A stretch of 64,000 bases of DNA from Acanthosepion lycidas (GCA_963932145.1 OZ010577.1:22531924-22595923); one strand, 5' to 3'. Counted from the stretch's first letter, positions 46,979 through 59,601 are shown. The notes: a model not told the origin generated them from the sequence alone. Program-made: numbers and translations.

Positions 46979-47680
46979 GTGAGATGTCAATCATTGCACC
47001 TTCTTGGGCTCATGTTCTCTGTTGACATGAAGTGGAAAAACTTTATTGAATCCATTGCTAGGTCAGATTCTAAGAAATTTAGTTCACTGTGTTGTGCTAG
47101 ACAATTTTTCTCTCCAGAATCTATCTTACACATCTGTAAGTCTACCATTCATCCATGTTTAGAATATTACTGCCACATATGGTTCAGTGCCCCTGCTATA
47201 TACTTTGAGCTCCTTGATAAAATCCAAACAAGAATCAGCAATATTATTGGTCCTGATCTGGTGGCTCAGCTCCAGTCACTTTCCCAGCAATGTAAGATTA
47301 CCTCTCTGTCTTTTCAATAAATAATTTCAAGTTAATTGTTCAAATGAGCTCTTTGTTATGGTACCTTGAATTTTTCAATTTAAGTGCAGCATTAGACTGG
47401 TGTCAAGATCTCATCAATTTACAATTGAACTGGCTAGATGTAGCCATAAATTTTATGCTAACAGCTTCTTCTCTTGCACTTCTCGCTTGTGAAACTTTCT
47501 TCTGGTTCCATGCTTTCCAGCCAACTTTAATCTGCAAAAATTTAAATGCAATGTCAATTGCTATCTACTAATTACTCACTTCTCTTTCTGCTCATCATTA
47601 ATGTTTCTGTTCCTAATTCTTCCATACACTGAAACCCTTTGTGTTTTAGTGGCATTACTGCTTTGCTTAGGATGATTCCG
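46979..47680 (+). pseudogene. LINE reverse transcriptase C-terminal half (Jockey/CR1-like)
   Basis: Plus-strand: HLLGLMFSVDMKWKNFIESI, FFSPESILHICKSTIHPCLE, YYCHIWFSAPAIYFELLDKI and NIIGPDLVAQLQSLSQQ in one 113-codon frame. In later frames come FTIELARCSHKFYANSFFSC, a stop in the LW*NFL block, and NLQKFKCNVNCYL. It is the same family as 59640-61100. The RT catalytic core lies upstream and is not preserved here. Confidence 0.85.
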
Positions 47681-48945
47681 ATTTAAAAAGAAACAAAAAA
47701 GCAAAGTGTCTTCTACTACAGTTGTTGAATTCTTCCAAGATTCTATTTTTGTTCCCTGTGATAAGCTAAGAAAACTCAAGCAAATTTATCAGAATAGTTC
47801 AATGAAGTTAATTTGAAACTGCATAGAAATGAGGATAACCGTATCAAGGCTACATAAGCCTTCTCAGTGTTTTTTTACAAGTTACAGTTATTCAAACGTA
47901 ACACTGTCCATCATGAACTCTTCCACTTTCCAAGCATCTCTAAATTGGACAAGGAGAAGAGGCTGCCTGATGACGACCTTTAAGTATATTGTACATACCT
48001 GGATGAGCTGCATAGAGACATGCTGTACATGAGTTTTAATTTCATCAGTATTCTTTAAAATGTGCCAAACATACATTTTTATCACCATCTGATTGGATGA
48101 TGCTTTATCTTTGATCATATTGGAATGATGTTAATCTTGATAATTCATTTTCTTTTAATTCAAGCTAGATATACCAAAAAAATTTATCTTCAACATTGTT
48201 CCTGCAAATTCCAGGATCTTTTTTTTATTCCATAAAATACCAAACTGGGTAATGCCATTTTGAGATATCAACAATGACAAAGGAGGAATGGTGGAGAAAG
48301 TTCTGGTTGCACTACAAAATGAGTTAAGGCCAAACATGAAAAAAAAAGAATCATATCAAGATTTTTAGTTATAAAAAAAACAAAACATTTGCAACTTCTA
48401 CACGATACTGCAGTACAAAGATATATTTTATTGCCTTCCCAACATAAAGAGCAAAGTTTCAATGTAGTCACCCAACTTCTTGACAAACAAAGAAACAGAC
48501 TTCAAATTACTGAATATGGGACCTAAAACTTATTCTCAGTGTCTTCCAATCTGATGCTGATATCCTTGCATCAAGTTCATCCAACCCATTAAAAAATTAA
48601 ATTTATCCTTTTATATTACTTAACCAGTTATGTAAATTGTTTTTTGGTGAAATACATGTGTGTTAACAGTGTTGCAGTTTTCAGACTTGAAGTATGCATA
48701 AAATACCAAGAAAGAAGAACTTTTGCATCGATGTAGGAATGGGAGTGCTCAAGATGTGACCTTAGAGTAATGTAGAGGTGCAGCTTGAAAATGTTTTGAA
48801 GCCACTGATCTCAAGTAATATCAGGAGACATTGAAATTATAACATTTTTGGGCCTGATATTTATAGGTACATTAGAAAAAAGGTAAGAAAATTAGTGGCG
48901 GATAAAATCTCAAGGCATTGGTAACTTCTTGGAAATTATGAGTTT
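47681..48945. other. No gene recognised
   Basis: Minus frames at 47888-48118 and 48268-48486 lack known motifs. T runs occur near 48218. Confidence 0.4.
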
Positions 48946-48954
48946 CTATATTCT

Positions 48955-49255
48955 TTCAATGAGGTGGGGAATCATGACTTTCCACAATTTCCTGTTCTTT
49001 GTTGCTCAAAACAAATGCTGACTTTTTAGCATCTATATTTGTCTTTCTTTTATCATTCATTCCCTCAGATTTGTTAAGTAACTTTTCTCTGTTTTTCTAC
49101 TCCTGCTTGTTTTCAATTTTCTGTGAATGTTTAATTTTCCAGACATTCTTTTTTCCTGATATGTCCCAGAAAATTTAACTGTTTTTCTTCCTTATTTTTA
49201 GCATCAGTTTCCTATTTGTACCAAATTAAGAGTAGTAAGTCATACAGAGAAATAT
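48955..49255 (-). mobile_element. LINE 3'-end fragment (RTE/L2-like)
   Basis: ATGACTTTCCACAATTTCCTGTTCTTTG followed by pieces matching 15380-15620 (TTCCAGACATTC...CCTGATATGTCCCAGAAAATTT). Minus orientation, decayed. Confidence 0.55.
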
Positions 49256-50947
49256 TTGATAAAGTTCTACTATTATATCCTCCTGTAGAGGTCAGTTTGT
49301 TGGTGTGACCTCTTCGAATTTACATTTACACAAAATACCACAAAATATGAAACAATAGAAAGGAAGACAAAATGGTTTTTACAATAACAATATTCATATT
49401 TATGTATGTCAATGATATACAAGCATAATTAATAGGAGTTACTTCTCTTTCACTGGAATTAAAGTCGTCTTTACTAAGGACATATTTTTATCTGGGCTCA
49501 TAGAAATTTGAATGAACTTGCTGCTCAAAATGTTCACTGTGAAAGAGTTGAAAGTATCCTGTCAAGCTGAAAATATGTTGATAAACTTTTAGCATCAGAA
49601 GAGTTGAAGGAGTGAATGTTCCGTAATGTTTAATTAGTTTCCGTTGCTTGTATTTGAATATTCGTAATATGTTAATGTTTGTAATGTTTATAATTAAGTT
49701 TCTGCCCGTATGTGTATGTGTGCGTGTGTGAATATGTTTTCACAGCATTCACCTGAACTGGGTTGAAACACCATTTCTTAAACAGCCACATTTTAAGTAT
49801 TGTAAGCAAGAGAAATCAAAAAGAGGAAGAACAAACTTGTGTGTCTGGTGTTTATAATAAACATAATCATGTGATTTGGCGGAAAAATGGTTTTGAATAA
49901 CGTGTAGGCGTTGTACGGACATAGGCGAGAACATAGTTTTAATATTAACTGACCAATAAGAAGTGAGAAAAATATCAAGGCTCTATTATGCACCTTTTGC
50001 ACAGATTTGTACAAAAACTGACATTGAAAGAAAAGTGGTAGCAGGACACTAAACTTCAAATTATATGGATTGGCCAGGATTTATTTTTCAGCATAATAAT
50101 CAGAAAGATACTACTAGATTAGCTAAAGCCTACACTGAATACAATAATATTGGGATGGTTCCTAATTGTTAGACAACAATCTTATTAAGAACTTATAGTA
50201 AGGAGTTGAAATTAACATTTATATTAAAATAATTTTACAATGATAATTATAAAGATTATAGAACCTTAAACAAAAATCCCATTAGAATCAGGAAAGAATC
50301 TAATTGCATCAATGCTTTGTCGATGTAATGTTATATTAACAGAAGACATTTACTCTAATTGATATGTGTTAGTCCTTTGACTTGGTTGTGTGTACATGAC
50401 AAATGATTTTTGTTTGGCTGTAATATTTACAAATGAAATGTGCCTAAATCATTCATGTCAAAATATCAATTATAAGAATGCAAACAAACTTTGATCTCTA
50501 CCTGGTTTGGATATCTAAATTAAATTACTGTATTTGACAGCATAAAAGTTGCACAGGCATATTAAATGCATCCCAATTTCAGCAGTGTATATTCTGGGAA
50601 GAAAGGGGTTTTAAGCACGTAACATTTAAAGTAAGTCATCAAAACATTACAAAAGCACTTTAGCTACAGTAGAAAACAATACTGTATATAAAAAGCAACA
50701 TCAAAGATCAGCTGAATATAAAGTAACAAACTGCAACAATGTAAAATATCCTACTTCAATATTTGTCTGCTTTGTATAATAAACATATTTTCTCTGCAAC
50801 CTTAAATGTTATGTTTCCCTGGTCAGTGTTTTACCATCACTGCTATTTCCTCTTTCCATTAAAGTTCCTAACCAGTGTGTTGAGATATATTTAAGTATGA
50901 TGGGTCAGCTGGTAATGATGAATATTCACAATACTTTTTATAATAAC
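49256..50947. other. No gene recognised
   Basis: 49625-49745 is G/T-rich with TGTGTGTGCG words. Minus frames at 49749-50059 overlap in two phases with no motif. Confidence 0.4.
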
Positions 50948-50957
50948 TCATTTTATG

Positions 50958-51611
50958 GTTGGTTGGTTGATTTTGTTTAGCATCATGTCAACCTCTATGG
51001 GTTATTTAATACCAAAATCTAAATATTTTGAACACAATTTTATGGCTTCAACTAAATATGTTTTGAGCACAATTGCATTCCTTCAACTACAGATAAAATG
51101 CATTTTTGGTAATTCTACTATAAAATGTATTGTTGGTAATTTTACTATAAATATGTAATGTCAGTGATTTTTTTTATAGTATTTTGTTTTTACTTGGGGG
51201 TTCACTATTTGCCCATAGCTGAGACTCTAACAAGTGCTACCATTCCGGCTCAGGGTGGGACCTTTGAACAACAGCAATTAACAGGTAGAAAACATTCCAT
51301 GTCCTGATCAGATGGGTGCAGGACAACTCAATATTGTCAACCGAGAAAACTCAGCATCAGAAAAACATAACATTTTTATAACCAAATAAAAGTAATTTAT
51401 TAAAGATTAAAAACATAATTAGTGAATATTTGTCTTCAAATAAGGCATTTAAAAAGGTATTATGTAAAATATGAACCAGTTTTTTGTTTTTAGTGATTTT
51501 AAGTAAATCGAAAAATGCAAAATAAATTGAATCAGTTTTTTGTTTATTTGTTAATTAAGGTTTTGTCTCAGTCCTTGCTGCTGGATGTTGTTTATCATCA
51601 AACCTAGGACT
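50958..51611 (-). mobile_element. Short retroelement (family A), 654-bp copy
   Basis: It lies between direct repeats TCATTTTATG (50948-50957 and 51612-51621). The start GGTTGGTTGATTTTGTTTAGC, the CTATTTGCCCATAGCTGAGA block and the end GTTTATCATCAAACCTAGGAC match the family. About 250 bp between 51320 and 51580 is absent from other copies and is probably a later insertion. Confidence 0.8.
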
Positions 51612-51630
51612 TCATTTTATGATACTTGGA

Positions 51631-51835
51631 TTAACCCTTTGAGCCCTGAATTCCTGAACAATTTTAACCCTTCTGCCTGAGCTCCTGAGTCAAAATTTGC
51701 AAATAACTGGTATGTAATATTTCATGGTAGATATAAAAATAATTACAAGTGTTTACCTACCATTCAACCAGTGGCTTGGCATTAAGTCATTTTTCTCTAC
51801 CACTGGTAAAGTGGTGGTCAGGCCTCAAAGGGTTA
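51631..51835. mobile_element. piggyBac-type MITE
   Basis: Ends TTAACCCTTTGAGCCCTGA (left) and its near complement CAGGCCTCAAAGGGTTAA (right), 205 bp overall. TTAA at both borders is the piggyBac target duplication, and CCCTTTG is a typical terminal start for that superfamily. It has no coding capacity and lies 10 bp right of the family A copy. Confidence 0.85.
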
Positions 51836-52144
51836 ATAACAATAATAACAGTGTTGTTTGAATAAATATTATTATTGAGTCAGAATAAGCAGAAGTGACT
51901 GTCTGAGATAAAATTATAGTCTATGGTAGTGTGTATTGAGAATAAAGCTGACCTACAAGAGACGATAACTTTGTATATAAGGTGCATGGTACTTTTTTGA
52001 GTCATTTTTTTTAAAGTGTGTTCTATTTGTCAAATATGGTCAATGAAATAATTTTGACTTTTAAACTGATATATTCAATGTGCCTTATTTATGAGAGGTT
52101 GTTGAAACAGAAAATAATTATGTCTATGGATATGCAGCTGTTGT

Positions 52145-52335
52145 AATAGATAGTGGCTTGGAATGAGAAATTGGAGACCTGTGTTCAAATTCCAGTTGAG
52201 TTTGTTACATTTCCCTTTGTGAAATGTAACAAACTCTATCTCTTTGTCTCACCACAGCTACTGGTTAAATAGTGGGGCAGACTGGTCTCTTTAGCCTTGG
52301 TTGGAAACTATTCTAGAGAAGGACAATTCTGAATT
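52145..52335 (+). mobile_element. tRNA-like SINE with internal hairpin
   Basis: TAGATAGTGGCTTGGAATG (A-box region) and CTGTGTTCAAATTCCAGT (B-box region). A 13-bp perfect hairpin follows at 52201-52236 (GTTTGTTACATTT/AAATGTAACAAAC). Confidence 0.5.
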
Positions 52336-52494
52336 CAAAACCTTTGAAAGTTCTCCATATTTGTTTCTTCTGAAAAGTGTGGTTGGTTCTGCACAAGTCT
52401 TCCCCACAAAAATCAAATCATATGTATAGGTACTATGGTGTTTGGTTCTCAGAACTGAGTTGCACCTTCATATACCAAAGAACAAGAGAGTCCA

Positions 52495-52496
<2 letters not shown>

Positions 52497-52528
<32 letters not shown>
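52497..52528. repeat. (CA)n microsatellite
   Basis: Run of CA ending in CGCA. Confidence 0.9.
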
Positions 52529-52529
<1 letters not shown>

Positions 52530-52531
<2 letters not shown>

Positions 52532-52905
52532 GCTTGAATGTCTGAGAAATTTCATAGAAAATATGTGTTCTCTGACAGGAATCAAACCTGTATTCCTATA
52601 TGGAAACTGTCATTTGATCTGATGTGTTATACCATTTCGTAAGCAGATATGATTGATCGAGAACATTCATCAAAGAGTGTGTATCTAAAAACTTTGTAAC
52701 CAGATGCTTCTATGTAGCTAAATGGTATAGCACATCAGATCAAATGAGGATATTTTCTACAAAATTTCTCGAACATTCAGGCCAGTAAATGTAATTAATA
52801 CTGTTTAGTTAAAAACAGCATTTACTTAAATAAAATGTATCTATAAAAATAACATATAAACATATGATATATTAAATAATTGTTGAACTTAATCCATTTC
52901 ATTAT
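52530..52905. mobile_element. Inverted tRNA-like pair plus fold-back right arm
   Basis: Minus strand, 52650-52560: AATGGTATAACACATCAGATC (A box) and ATACAGGTTTGATTCCTGTC (B box) form a near-complete tRNA-like unit of about 76 bp. A plus-strand A-box half, TAGCTAAATGGTATAGCACA, is at about 52716. From 52770 the DNA matches the right arm of the fold-back at 52928, ending near CCATTTCATTATA at 52904. Confidence 0.65.
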
Positions 52906-53189
52906 ATATATATATATATATATATATATTATGAAAGTCTGACAATTATTTTAAGACATTTTTATGTTTATACATTCTTTTTATAGATACAAATATTTAA
53001 ATAAATGCTTTGTTTATAATAAACAGTATTAAACAACATTTACCGGCCTGAATATCCAAGAATGAATATTTTCTATGAAAATTTTCTCGGACATTCAGGC
53101 CGGTAAATGTTGTTTAATACTGTTTATTATAAACAGAGCATTTACTTAAATATTTGTATCTATAAAAAGAATGTATAAACATAAAAATG

Positions 53190-53240
<51 letters not shown>
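52906..53240. mobile_element. Fold-back element with 98-bp arms, between TA tracts
   Basis: Left arm 52956-53053 and right arm 53093-53190 are near-perfect reverse complements, including CCGGCCTGAAT and ATTCAGGCCGG. The spacer is 39 bp. TA runs lie at 52907-52927 and 53195-53238. It is the same family as 36623-36900, here without the tRNA-like loop and with the right outer end truncated. Confidence 0.85.
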
Positions 53241-54651
53241 TATTTTCTCTAAGTTTTATCCACTCCTCAAAATCAGCACAAATGACCAAACAGCAAAATT
53301 ATTTTTGGAAATGCTTCTTGGTTGTGCTAAGAACTTTTTTAATACTGTATGTTTTAAACATTCACACACATATATATATGGAAAAAAATTCAGTTTGATT
53401 ATTTATATGACGTTGCCTTGAGTGACTTGAAATCGGCTCCATCAAACGTGAGAATGCCAGAATTAAAAACCAGTTGTGTAAGTACACACGGAACAATCCT
53501 TGAAAACAAACATTTGAAAGTACTTGATTGAGGAAAAAATAAAATGAAAGTTAATATAAATTATGGCAAATTTACTGCTAACACAAAACAACTTATTTGG
53601 AAATTTTGAAAGATTTAATACAAAAATCGATAGACAGAAATTGTCTATATTATTTAACAAAACATATTTGAGAGAATTCTTGCTGCTGAAATACACCTTA
53701 TATATATATATATATATACACACACACGCAAACACTGATGCTGCCATTGAAATACTGATTTTTGAATTTGGTCAGGCTATGACTTTTTCATAAGCACTTT
53801 GTTCAAGGAAAAAATTTTCTTTTATAAAACGGGTAAATATCGGATTTTATTCTTCATATTTTAAAAAGAAAAAATATAATACGATTATAATCAATGTCTA
53901 GACAAAACAAAAGCCACTAATAATGTCAACTGCCTGCTACTGGGCGCTTATAATTATCCTATAATTCAACTATACCATTTTTCTGAGATGAATTATATTT
54001 TGTAATAATCTCTGATATTTCTCAACAGACATTTTACCACTTGTTTTCATCGAGAAATATTTCACTTGACTGATCAAAAACCTCTTCAAGTTTCACATGA
54101 TTGAGTGAAACAGTTTTTTTTCTTTCTTTTCTTTCAGCAAAAGAATAAAAATTTTATCCTATTTGTTCTAAATGTCAATTTTTTTTTTTTTTATTACTGG
54201 AATTTTCATTCAGGGTTTCAAATTGAGAATCAAGTGACTACATCGTTGATTCATTAGTTTTGTCTTTTGATTTTAAAACTAAAAAAGATGTCAATAATTC
54301 AAAGCACAGTCATTGGATTCATCTTTGAATCATGAATGCGTTCTTTTCCATTGACTCACAATATTGTATTTCTATTGCAATCATTTTTATTTTTAAACAC
54401 TATTTCGTCTTTGTTTTTGCAACATTTAAATCCTAATCTGATCTTTTCTTCAGAATGAACTTTAATATGACAACATGCAGAAAGGAAATGGGACTTTGAT
54501 GTACTTCAAGGACAAAAATGATTCTACTTAGAGATTAAATTCCAGAGCACAAATTACCTAATTTTTAAATATGTTTAAGTATCAATATCAAGTAGAACAA
54601 CACAATAATATGTGTATGGGTCATATATAAATGAATATGGGGATTGAAATA
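53241..54651. other. No gene recognised; TA/CA microsatellites
   Basis: (TA)n(CA)n at 53699-53729 and TA words at 53371. T runs near 54113 and 54180. No supported frame. Confidence 0.45.
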
Positions 54652-54739
54652 TTAGGTTGGTGCAAAAATAATGACGTAATGACATATTTTTAACGTCAAA
54701 AAACGACATTATTACGTCATTATTTTTACACCAACTTAA
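54652..54739. mobile_element. Mariner MITE, third copy (88 bp)
   Basis: Inverted ends TTAGGTTGGTGCAAAAATAA and TTAAGTTGGTGTAAAAATAA, with TA on both flanks (54650-54651 and 54740-54741). The inner part ATGACGTAATGAC...GTCATTAC differs from the other two copies. Confidence 0.9.
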
Positions 54740-55224
54740 TATAATCATGTTTAGTATGTACTAAGCTCACCTCAAGAGATAAGAGAACATATTTTGTCCT
54801 CATTGTCCTTTGGAGAAGCCGAGGGTAGGGATGATGTCCCAGACAGGATGGAGATCCACAGTTCATCCAACATCTATGGCTATCCCAACATGTTAATACA
54901 TACACATACAAGAAAGAACTGTGTAACAGAAAATATATATATATATATATATATAAACACCTGTCCCAAAAGAAGACAGACCCTATCTTACAGGAACATT
55001 AGAATGTAGGGTCAACACTCAACAGGGCTCTTGACCCCACATACACTCACTGGCTGAAAGTAATTGATGATATTTGATGTCAATGAAAATTTAATTTTAT
55101 ATATGAAAGATTAAATCTTGTGTTCTCATTAACCAGTACAATGATAACATCTATGTGACTGTACATTTATGTAAAAGCTCATAGCAAAAAAAAAGTTGAA
55201 AAATTTTATAGTGACTTGTAGTTG
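54740..55224. other. Unassigned; TA tract at about 54932-54953
   Basis: 54770-55050 is less AT-rich and may be a repeat fragment. No motif recognised in its short frames. Confidence 0.4.
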
Positions 55225-55475
55225 TCTATATTTCTGAGATGAGGTATTATGTACACTATTTAGATTATTCAGACTATTGTCCTCATCTTTTTCGTCATAA
55301 CACATGGCACAGTGGATAAAGACAGTGGTTAGATTCAGTGACAGGAGTGTGAGTTCAATACCCAGTTAAGGCAGTGGAGAACTTGGAGAGGGGAATTAAC
55401 AGGAGATAACTGACAACTGACATCCATTAAACATGGCACATGGAACTAGAATAGTCTACCCCAGTGAGTGAAATA
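55225..55475. mobile_element. SINE tail (minus) abutting SINE head (plus)
   Basis: Minus tail 55225-55295 (GACTATTGTCCTCATCTTT seen on plus). Then the plus-strand head: CACATGGCACAGTGGATAAA (55301-55320) and GTGAGTTCAATACCCAG (55349-55365). The body is cut off after CCCCAGTGAGTGAAAT. A TA run at about 55507-55564 follows. Confidence 0.7.
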
Positions 55476-55503
55476 TTGGTGCCAGTGACTAAGAGTCAAC
55501 CCC

Positions 55504-55506
<3 letters not shown>

Positions 55507-55567
<61 letters not shown>
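55507..55567. repeat. (TA)n tract
   Basis: Pure TA run of about 58 bp. Confidence 0.9.
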
Positions 55568-55572
<5 letters not shown>

Positions 55573-55649
55573 TTTTAAAAAAAAATTAAAAAGAAATATT
55601 TGAAAATATATTAAAACGATCAAAAATATATATAAATTTTAGCTTGCGA

Positions 55650-55960
55650 TTTATGACCCCTGTTTTATTGCCCTGATTCTAGACTTTTACCATTTGTTAT
55701 AAGTGATCCATATGTCGAGGTATTTGAAGAGTTTAGTATTTATTAATTCTACATACATTTCCTGATGGATTCAGGGTAGGTGTCATCACTGCTTTCATTT
55801 CAATTCCAGATCATAGTTTCTGTCTTGGAAAGTTTTATCATGTCTTATATCGGGGGGAACACTTTATAGAGGATGTTGATTTTCTCTTCAAGATTATTCT
55901 TATCCCAACTATGAATATCTATGTCATCAGCATTAGCCCCACCCTCATCATCATACATTG
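55650..55960 (-). pseudogene. LINE reverse transcriptase catalytic fragment
   Basis: Minus strand: NADDIDIHSWDKNNLEEKIN, ILYKVF, then IKLSKTETMIWN and NESSDDTYPESI. The pattern is YADDIxI ... LxEKINxLxxxxxxxGLxIxLSKTETM. The catalytic ADD pair is kept, but Y is N. One stop and decay surround it. It belongs to a different LINE group from that at 59640. Confidence 0.7.
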
Positions 55961-56885
55961 GCCCCAGGAATGAAAACAGGATTGTTTTCTTCTCTTGGTA
56001 GATTCATTTGAGATATAGCATGGAATGCTCAAATGATTAGTGCTCATGTCTTCACATCTGATGAGATTTTAAATGTTTTCGTATTAGATTGATGCAATCA
56101 ATGGATTTGGAGCTTAAAAAGTAGTTTCAAACAGATGATCAGAGAAACATAGCAGGTATACAATTTCTTATTAAAGTAAGTGTCACCATAACATACCTTA
56201 TCAGAACAAAAACAAAACTGGCTCATGAGAAATTGACTTTCATAAAGTGATGGGAGCATAGATAATATGTTCATTAATACTTTTCACTGTCATGGGTCCA
56301 ACTGAGATACCTCTTTATATATGGGGGTTTTGAGGGCTAACTTTTTGTCTCCATAGTGAATTAATGTATGATAACCTCTATGTTTTGGAGATGTATTTCT
56401 GATTCTAGATTTTTTTTTTCATAAAAATAGATAAACTTGTTATTGAATGGTCCATTTTGTTTTTTCAAATAACATATAACCCGGTTGTTTTGTCATACAT
56501 GAGACCATCAGCAAAGATAGATTTCTGATTTGACTTATTATCGAATATTCATGACAAAAAACTTTTACATGGTTAAAGAATTCCAAATGATCTACTATTT
56601 TGCCAAGAAAAAGCAAAAAAAAAAAATCATTATTGTGAAATGAGTGCAAACGATCTAGATTGAGTTTGAATTTCAATTCACTGGTTCCATTCTTCCTTCT
56701 GTTAAGCATTGGGTCATCGGAATCACTAAAATGTTTCCGCAGTACTTTTAAAACTAGATTGTTTCAATGTTAGGTAAAAAAAAAAATCTAATATATTCCG
56801 CTTTACCATTTCTCAAGAAAATTAAAAAATCTGGCAAATAAACTGAATTGATGAACATAAATATTGACATATATATATGGGGGGG
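55961..56885. other. No gene recognised
   Basis: An 89-codon minus frame (56440-56709) has no known motif. Possible LINE DNA upstream of 55960 could not be shown. Confidence 0.4.
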
Positions 56886-56889
56886 TCAC

Positions 56890-57190
56890 AGTCAGAGTAA
56901 ATGAACACTGACGATTAAGGATCTTCACAATTTCCTGTCATTTGTAGCTCTTAGTAAATATGGTCTTTTTGCTATTTCCCATTTTCTTTCATACCTATCC
57001 TCTTTGACAGCCACTTTTTTCCCCTCCTTCCTCCTCCTCTTTATCACTTTCTCACCTACAATTTATCCTCTATGATAGCCACTTTTCATTCTCCTTCTTT
57101 CTCATCTCCTACCATTTCATTTTGATAGCTCCTCCTTCTCACTTTTTACTTCTTAGCCTTCCTCCTGCACAGTCATTTTTCTCCCCCACT
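56890..57190 (-). mobile_element. LINE 3'-end fragment and C/T-rich stretch
   Basis: AAGGATCTTCACAATTTCCTGTCATTTGTAGC matches the LINE 3' end at 15370. The rest is C/T-rich (CTCCTTCCTCCTCC). Weak. Confidence 0.4.
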
Positions 57191-58943
57191 CTTCTTTTAT
57201 TGCTTTTCTCAATTACTACTAACTTAATATCATAATGTAGGATTCCTGCCCAAAACAGCTGAGGATCATGCTGATATTACACGCTGACTTTAAATAGAAA
57301 CACTTCACAGCTTAGGTTTGTTTTTATTGACTTTATTGTTTTATCAATCCTTGTTGGGTTATTTAATGTATGATTATAGAACATATGTAGGTTTCTCTGT
57401 CAGAAAGTGCAAAAAAAAAAAAAAAAGAAAAGAAAAGCCAGTCAAGTAGATACAATACACTGACCCTTTAGTAGAAAAGATTAATGGTTATACAAATAAA
57501 TAGAATGGTAGTATAGATTATTAGCAACACTTGTCATATAGGACTTCAATGAAAACACATCATAATGACTCAAGTAAACACAATGAAACAGTCTCAAAAT
57601 CTTTACTATAAGTAATCGGATAAAATATGTTAAGCTACAAAGAATTGCTGAATCAGACTGTTTGAACAAATTGATTACAAGACTTGTTTAAAGACTAGAA
57701 AAAAAACTGGGAAAGAGAATCCCACAAGAATCTTAATTTTATGTTTTCCCATTTGTTCTAAAACTGCGTGTTCAAATATCTTATTCTATTTACTTGAAAG
57801 AGAGTTTACTTGACTCTCGCGTGGCTTTCCTATAACACCAATATATGTGATTTCCTTATTCCTATTGTGAGTGTTGTTAAGACCACTCAGACGTTCAGGA
57901 TTAGGAATTATACTTGAGAAAAAAAAATATGTGTTTTGCATCATTGAGATGGCAAATACTATATTAAGGCTATGAAAAATATACGCAAATGCATTGCTAT
58001 CAGTCAGAAACTGTGGACATGAAGGTAATCTGCTTAGCTACTTGATTGTTTTTACCAGAAGATAATAATATGAACAGCACACAAGAACTGTCTATTTATG
58101 TATGTGTGTGACAGCTTGCATTCATTTAGAGAATAGAAATGAAAATTAAGTTTTATTTCTGGAGCTGCCAGATATTATTATAATACAGTGCTCAGTATAA
58201 ATTCAAAGACACTGGATAGATGAAAACCACTAACGTTTTACCACCATGACAGATATTTTTGCTGCATCTCCGTATTATCTAAAAGAAACAATTGTATTTA
58301 TATAGTTGTAAGGATATTTTCCTGGTTATTTTTTTTAACTAATTTTTACCCCGATACAAGGTGCAAGGGATACTCAAGGTAGAGACTTAATGAATTAGGT
58401 CTGTGATATTAATCTAATTGGAGTAATTAGGATAATTATGACGATATCAAGGATAGGTAATGATTGACCCCTTGATTTGAAGAGGTTAAGACTGTAGTGT
58501 TCAAGGAAGTATCCATGTGAGAGGCTGTTTCACAAAACAGAGGCTTTGTTGATAAAGCTGAGTGGAATTTCCACCTTACAATTGGAATATGGAGGGAATG
58601 AAGGTAGTTCAACTCTGTAGATGTAGCATGGCGAGTCTTAGCTCTAAAGGTTTGAACTGGTGGAACTATAGATTTGTTACCCTTAAAGTTCATCTCTTGA
58701 TCCCAGTATGGCAGGGTGGTGATAAAAGGACATCATCAGTAGTTAATAATACACTAAAATATTCTTAAACTCCATACGAAAATACATATGGGGGACATCG
58801 TGGCAGAGTCATGTGATGACAAAGGAGAAAACCAATTCTAACTTTGGAAAAGAATTTGTGTTCTCTGTGAATACTTGTTGAAAAAGAAAATCCAAATCAA
58901 GAAAAGGTTGGCTTCAGTTGACTTCAAATTGGTTCAGCATCTT
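57191..58943. other. No gene recognised; GC-richer patch 58440-58800
   Basis: An A run lies at about 57408-57426. 58436-58693 (minus, 85 codons) and 58562-58768 (plus, 68 codons) overlap in a less AT-rich patch. Their mutual overlap and lack of motifs point to repeat DNA. Confidence 0.4.
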
Positions 58944-58951
58944 ACTTCACA

Positions 58952-59601
58952 TGGTTGGTTGGGATTGATTTTCTTTAGCCTCCTATCAACCTTTATGGGT
59001 TTCTTAATGCCGAAATCGAAATAATTTGAACACAAATTTATAGCTTTAACTAAATATATTTTGGATGCAATTGTATGCCTCCAACTACAGATAAAATGTA
59101 TTGTTTAGTGGCATATCAAGCTTTATAGTTTATTTAATGCTGAAATCTAAATAATTTAAACACAATTTTTATGGCTTCAACTAAACATATTTTGGACACA
59201 ATTGTATACCTTCAAATACAGATAAAATGTATTGTTGGTCATTTTGTTATAAAATGTATTATTGGTAATTCTACTATAAAATTTACTGCTGGTCATTTTG
59301 CTTCAAAAATGTATTGTTGCTAATTTTACTATCAATAGGTATTGTTGCTATTTCTTTGTATAAATAGGTACTATTGCTAATTTATTTTATATAAAAATGT
59401 ATTGCAGCTATTTTTACTACTTTAATAGTGTTTTGTTTTTGTTTGGGGTTCATATCTGGGATCCTAACAAATGTTATCAACCTGGGTCAGGGTGAACCTG
59501 AAAACAGCAGCAATAAAGAGGTGGTTCCACTCTCCTCAAAACCTCCAATCTCCCAATGATACCTTACTTCTAGATGTAGTTTATTGTCATACCCAGGACT
59601 A
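58952..59601 (-). mobile_element. Short retroelement (family A), copy with internal duplication
   Basis: Direct repeats ACTTCACA (58944-58951 and 59602-59609) flank it. A block of about 140 bp (CAACCTTTATGGGTTTCTTAATGCCG ... ACAGATAAAATGTATTG) occurs twice in tandem. Units like AAAATGTATTGTTGGTAATTTTACTAT recur six or more times. It ends GTTTATTGTCATACCCAGGAC. Confidence 0.75.

Noticed and set aside
52560..52650. Functional tRNA gene on the minus strand
   Set aside because: A and B boxes are well spaced, but the aminoacyl ends do not pair and the unit is embedded in a repeat, so it is scored as SINE-like.
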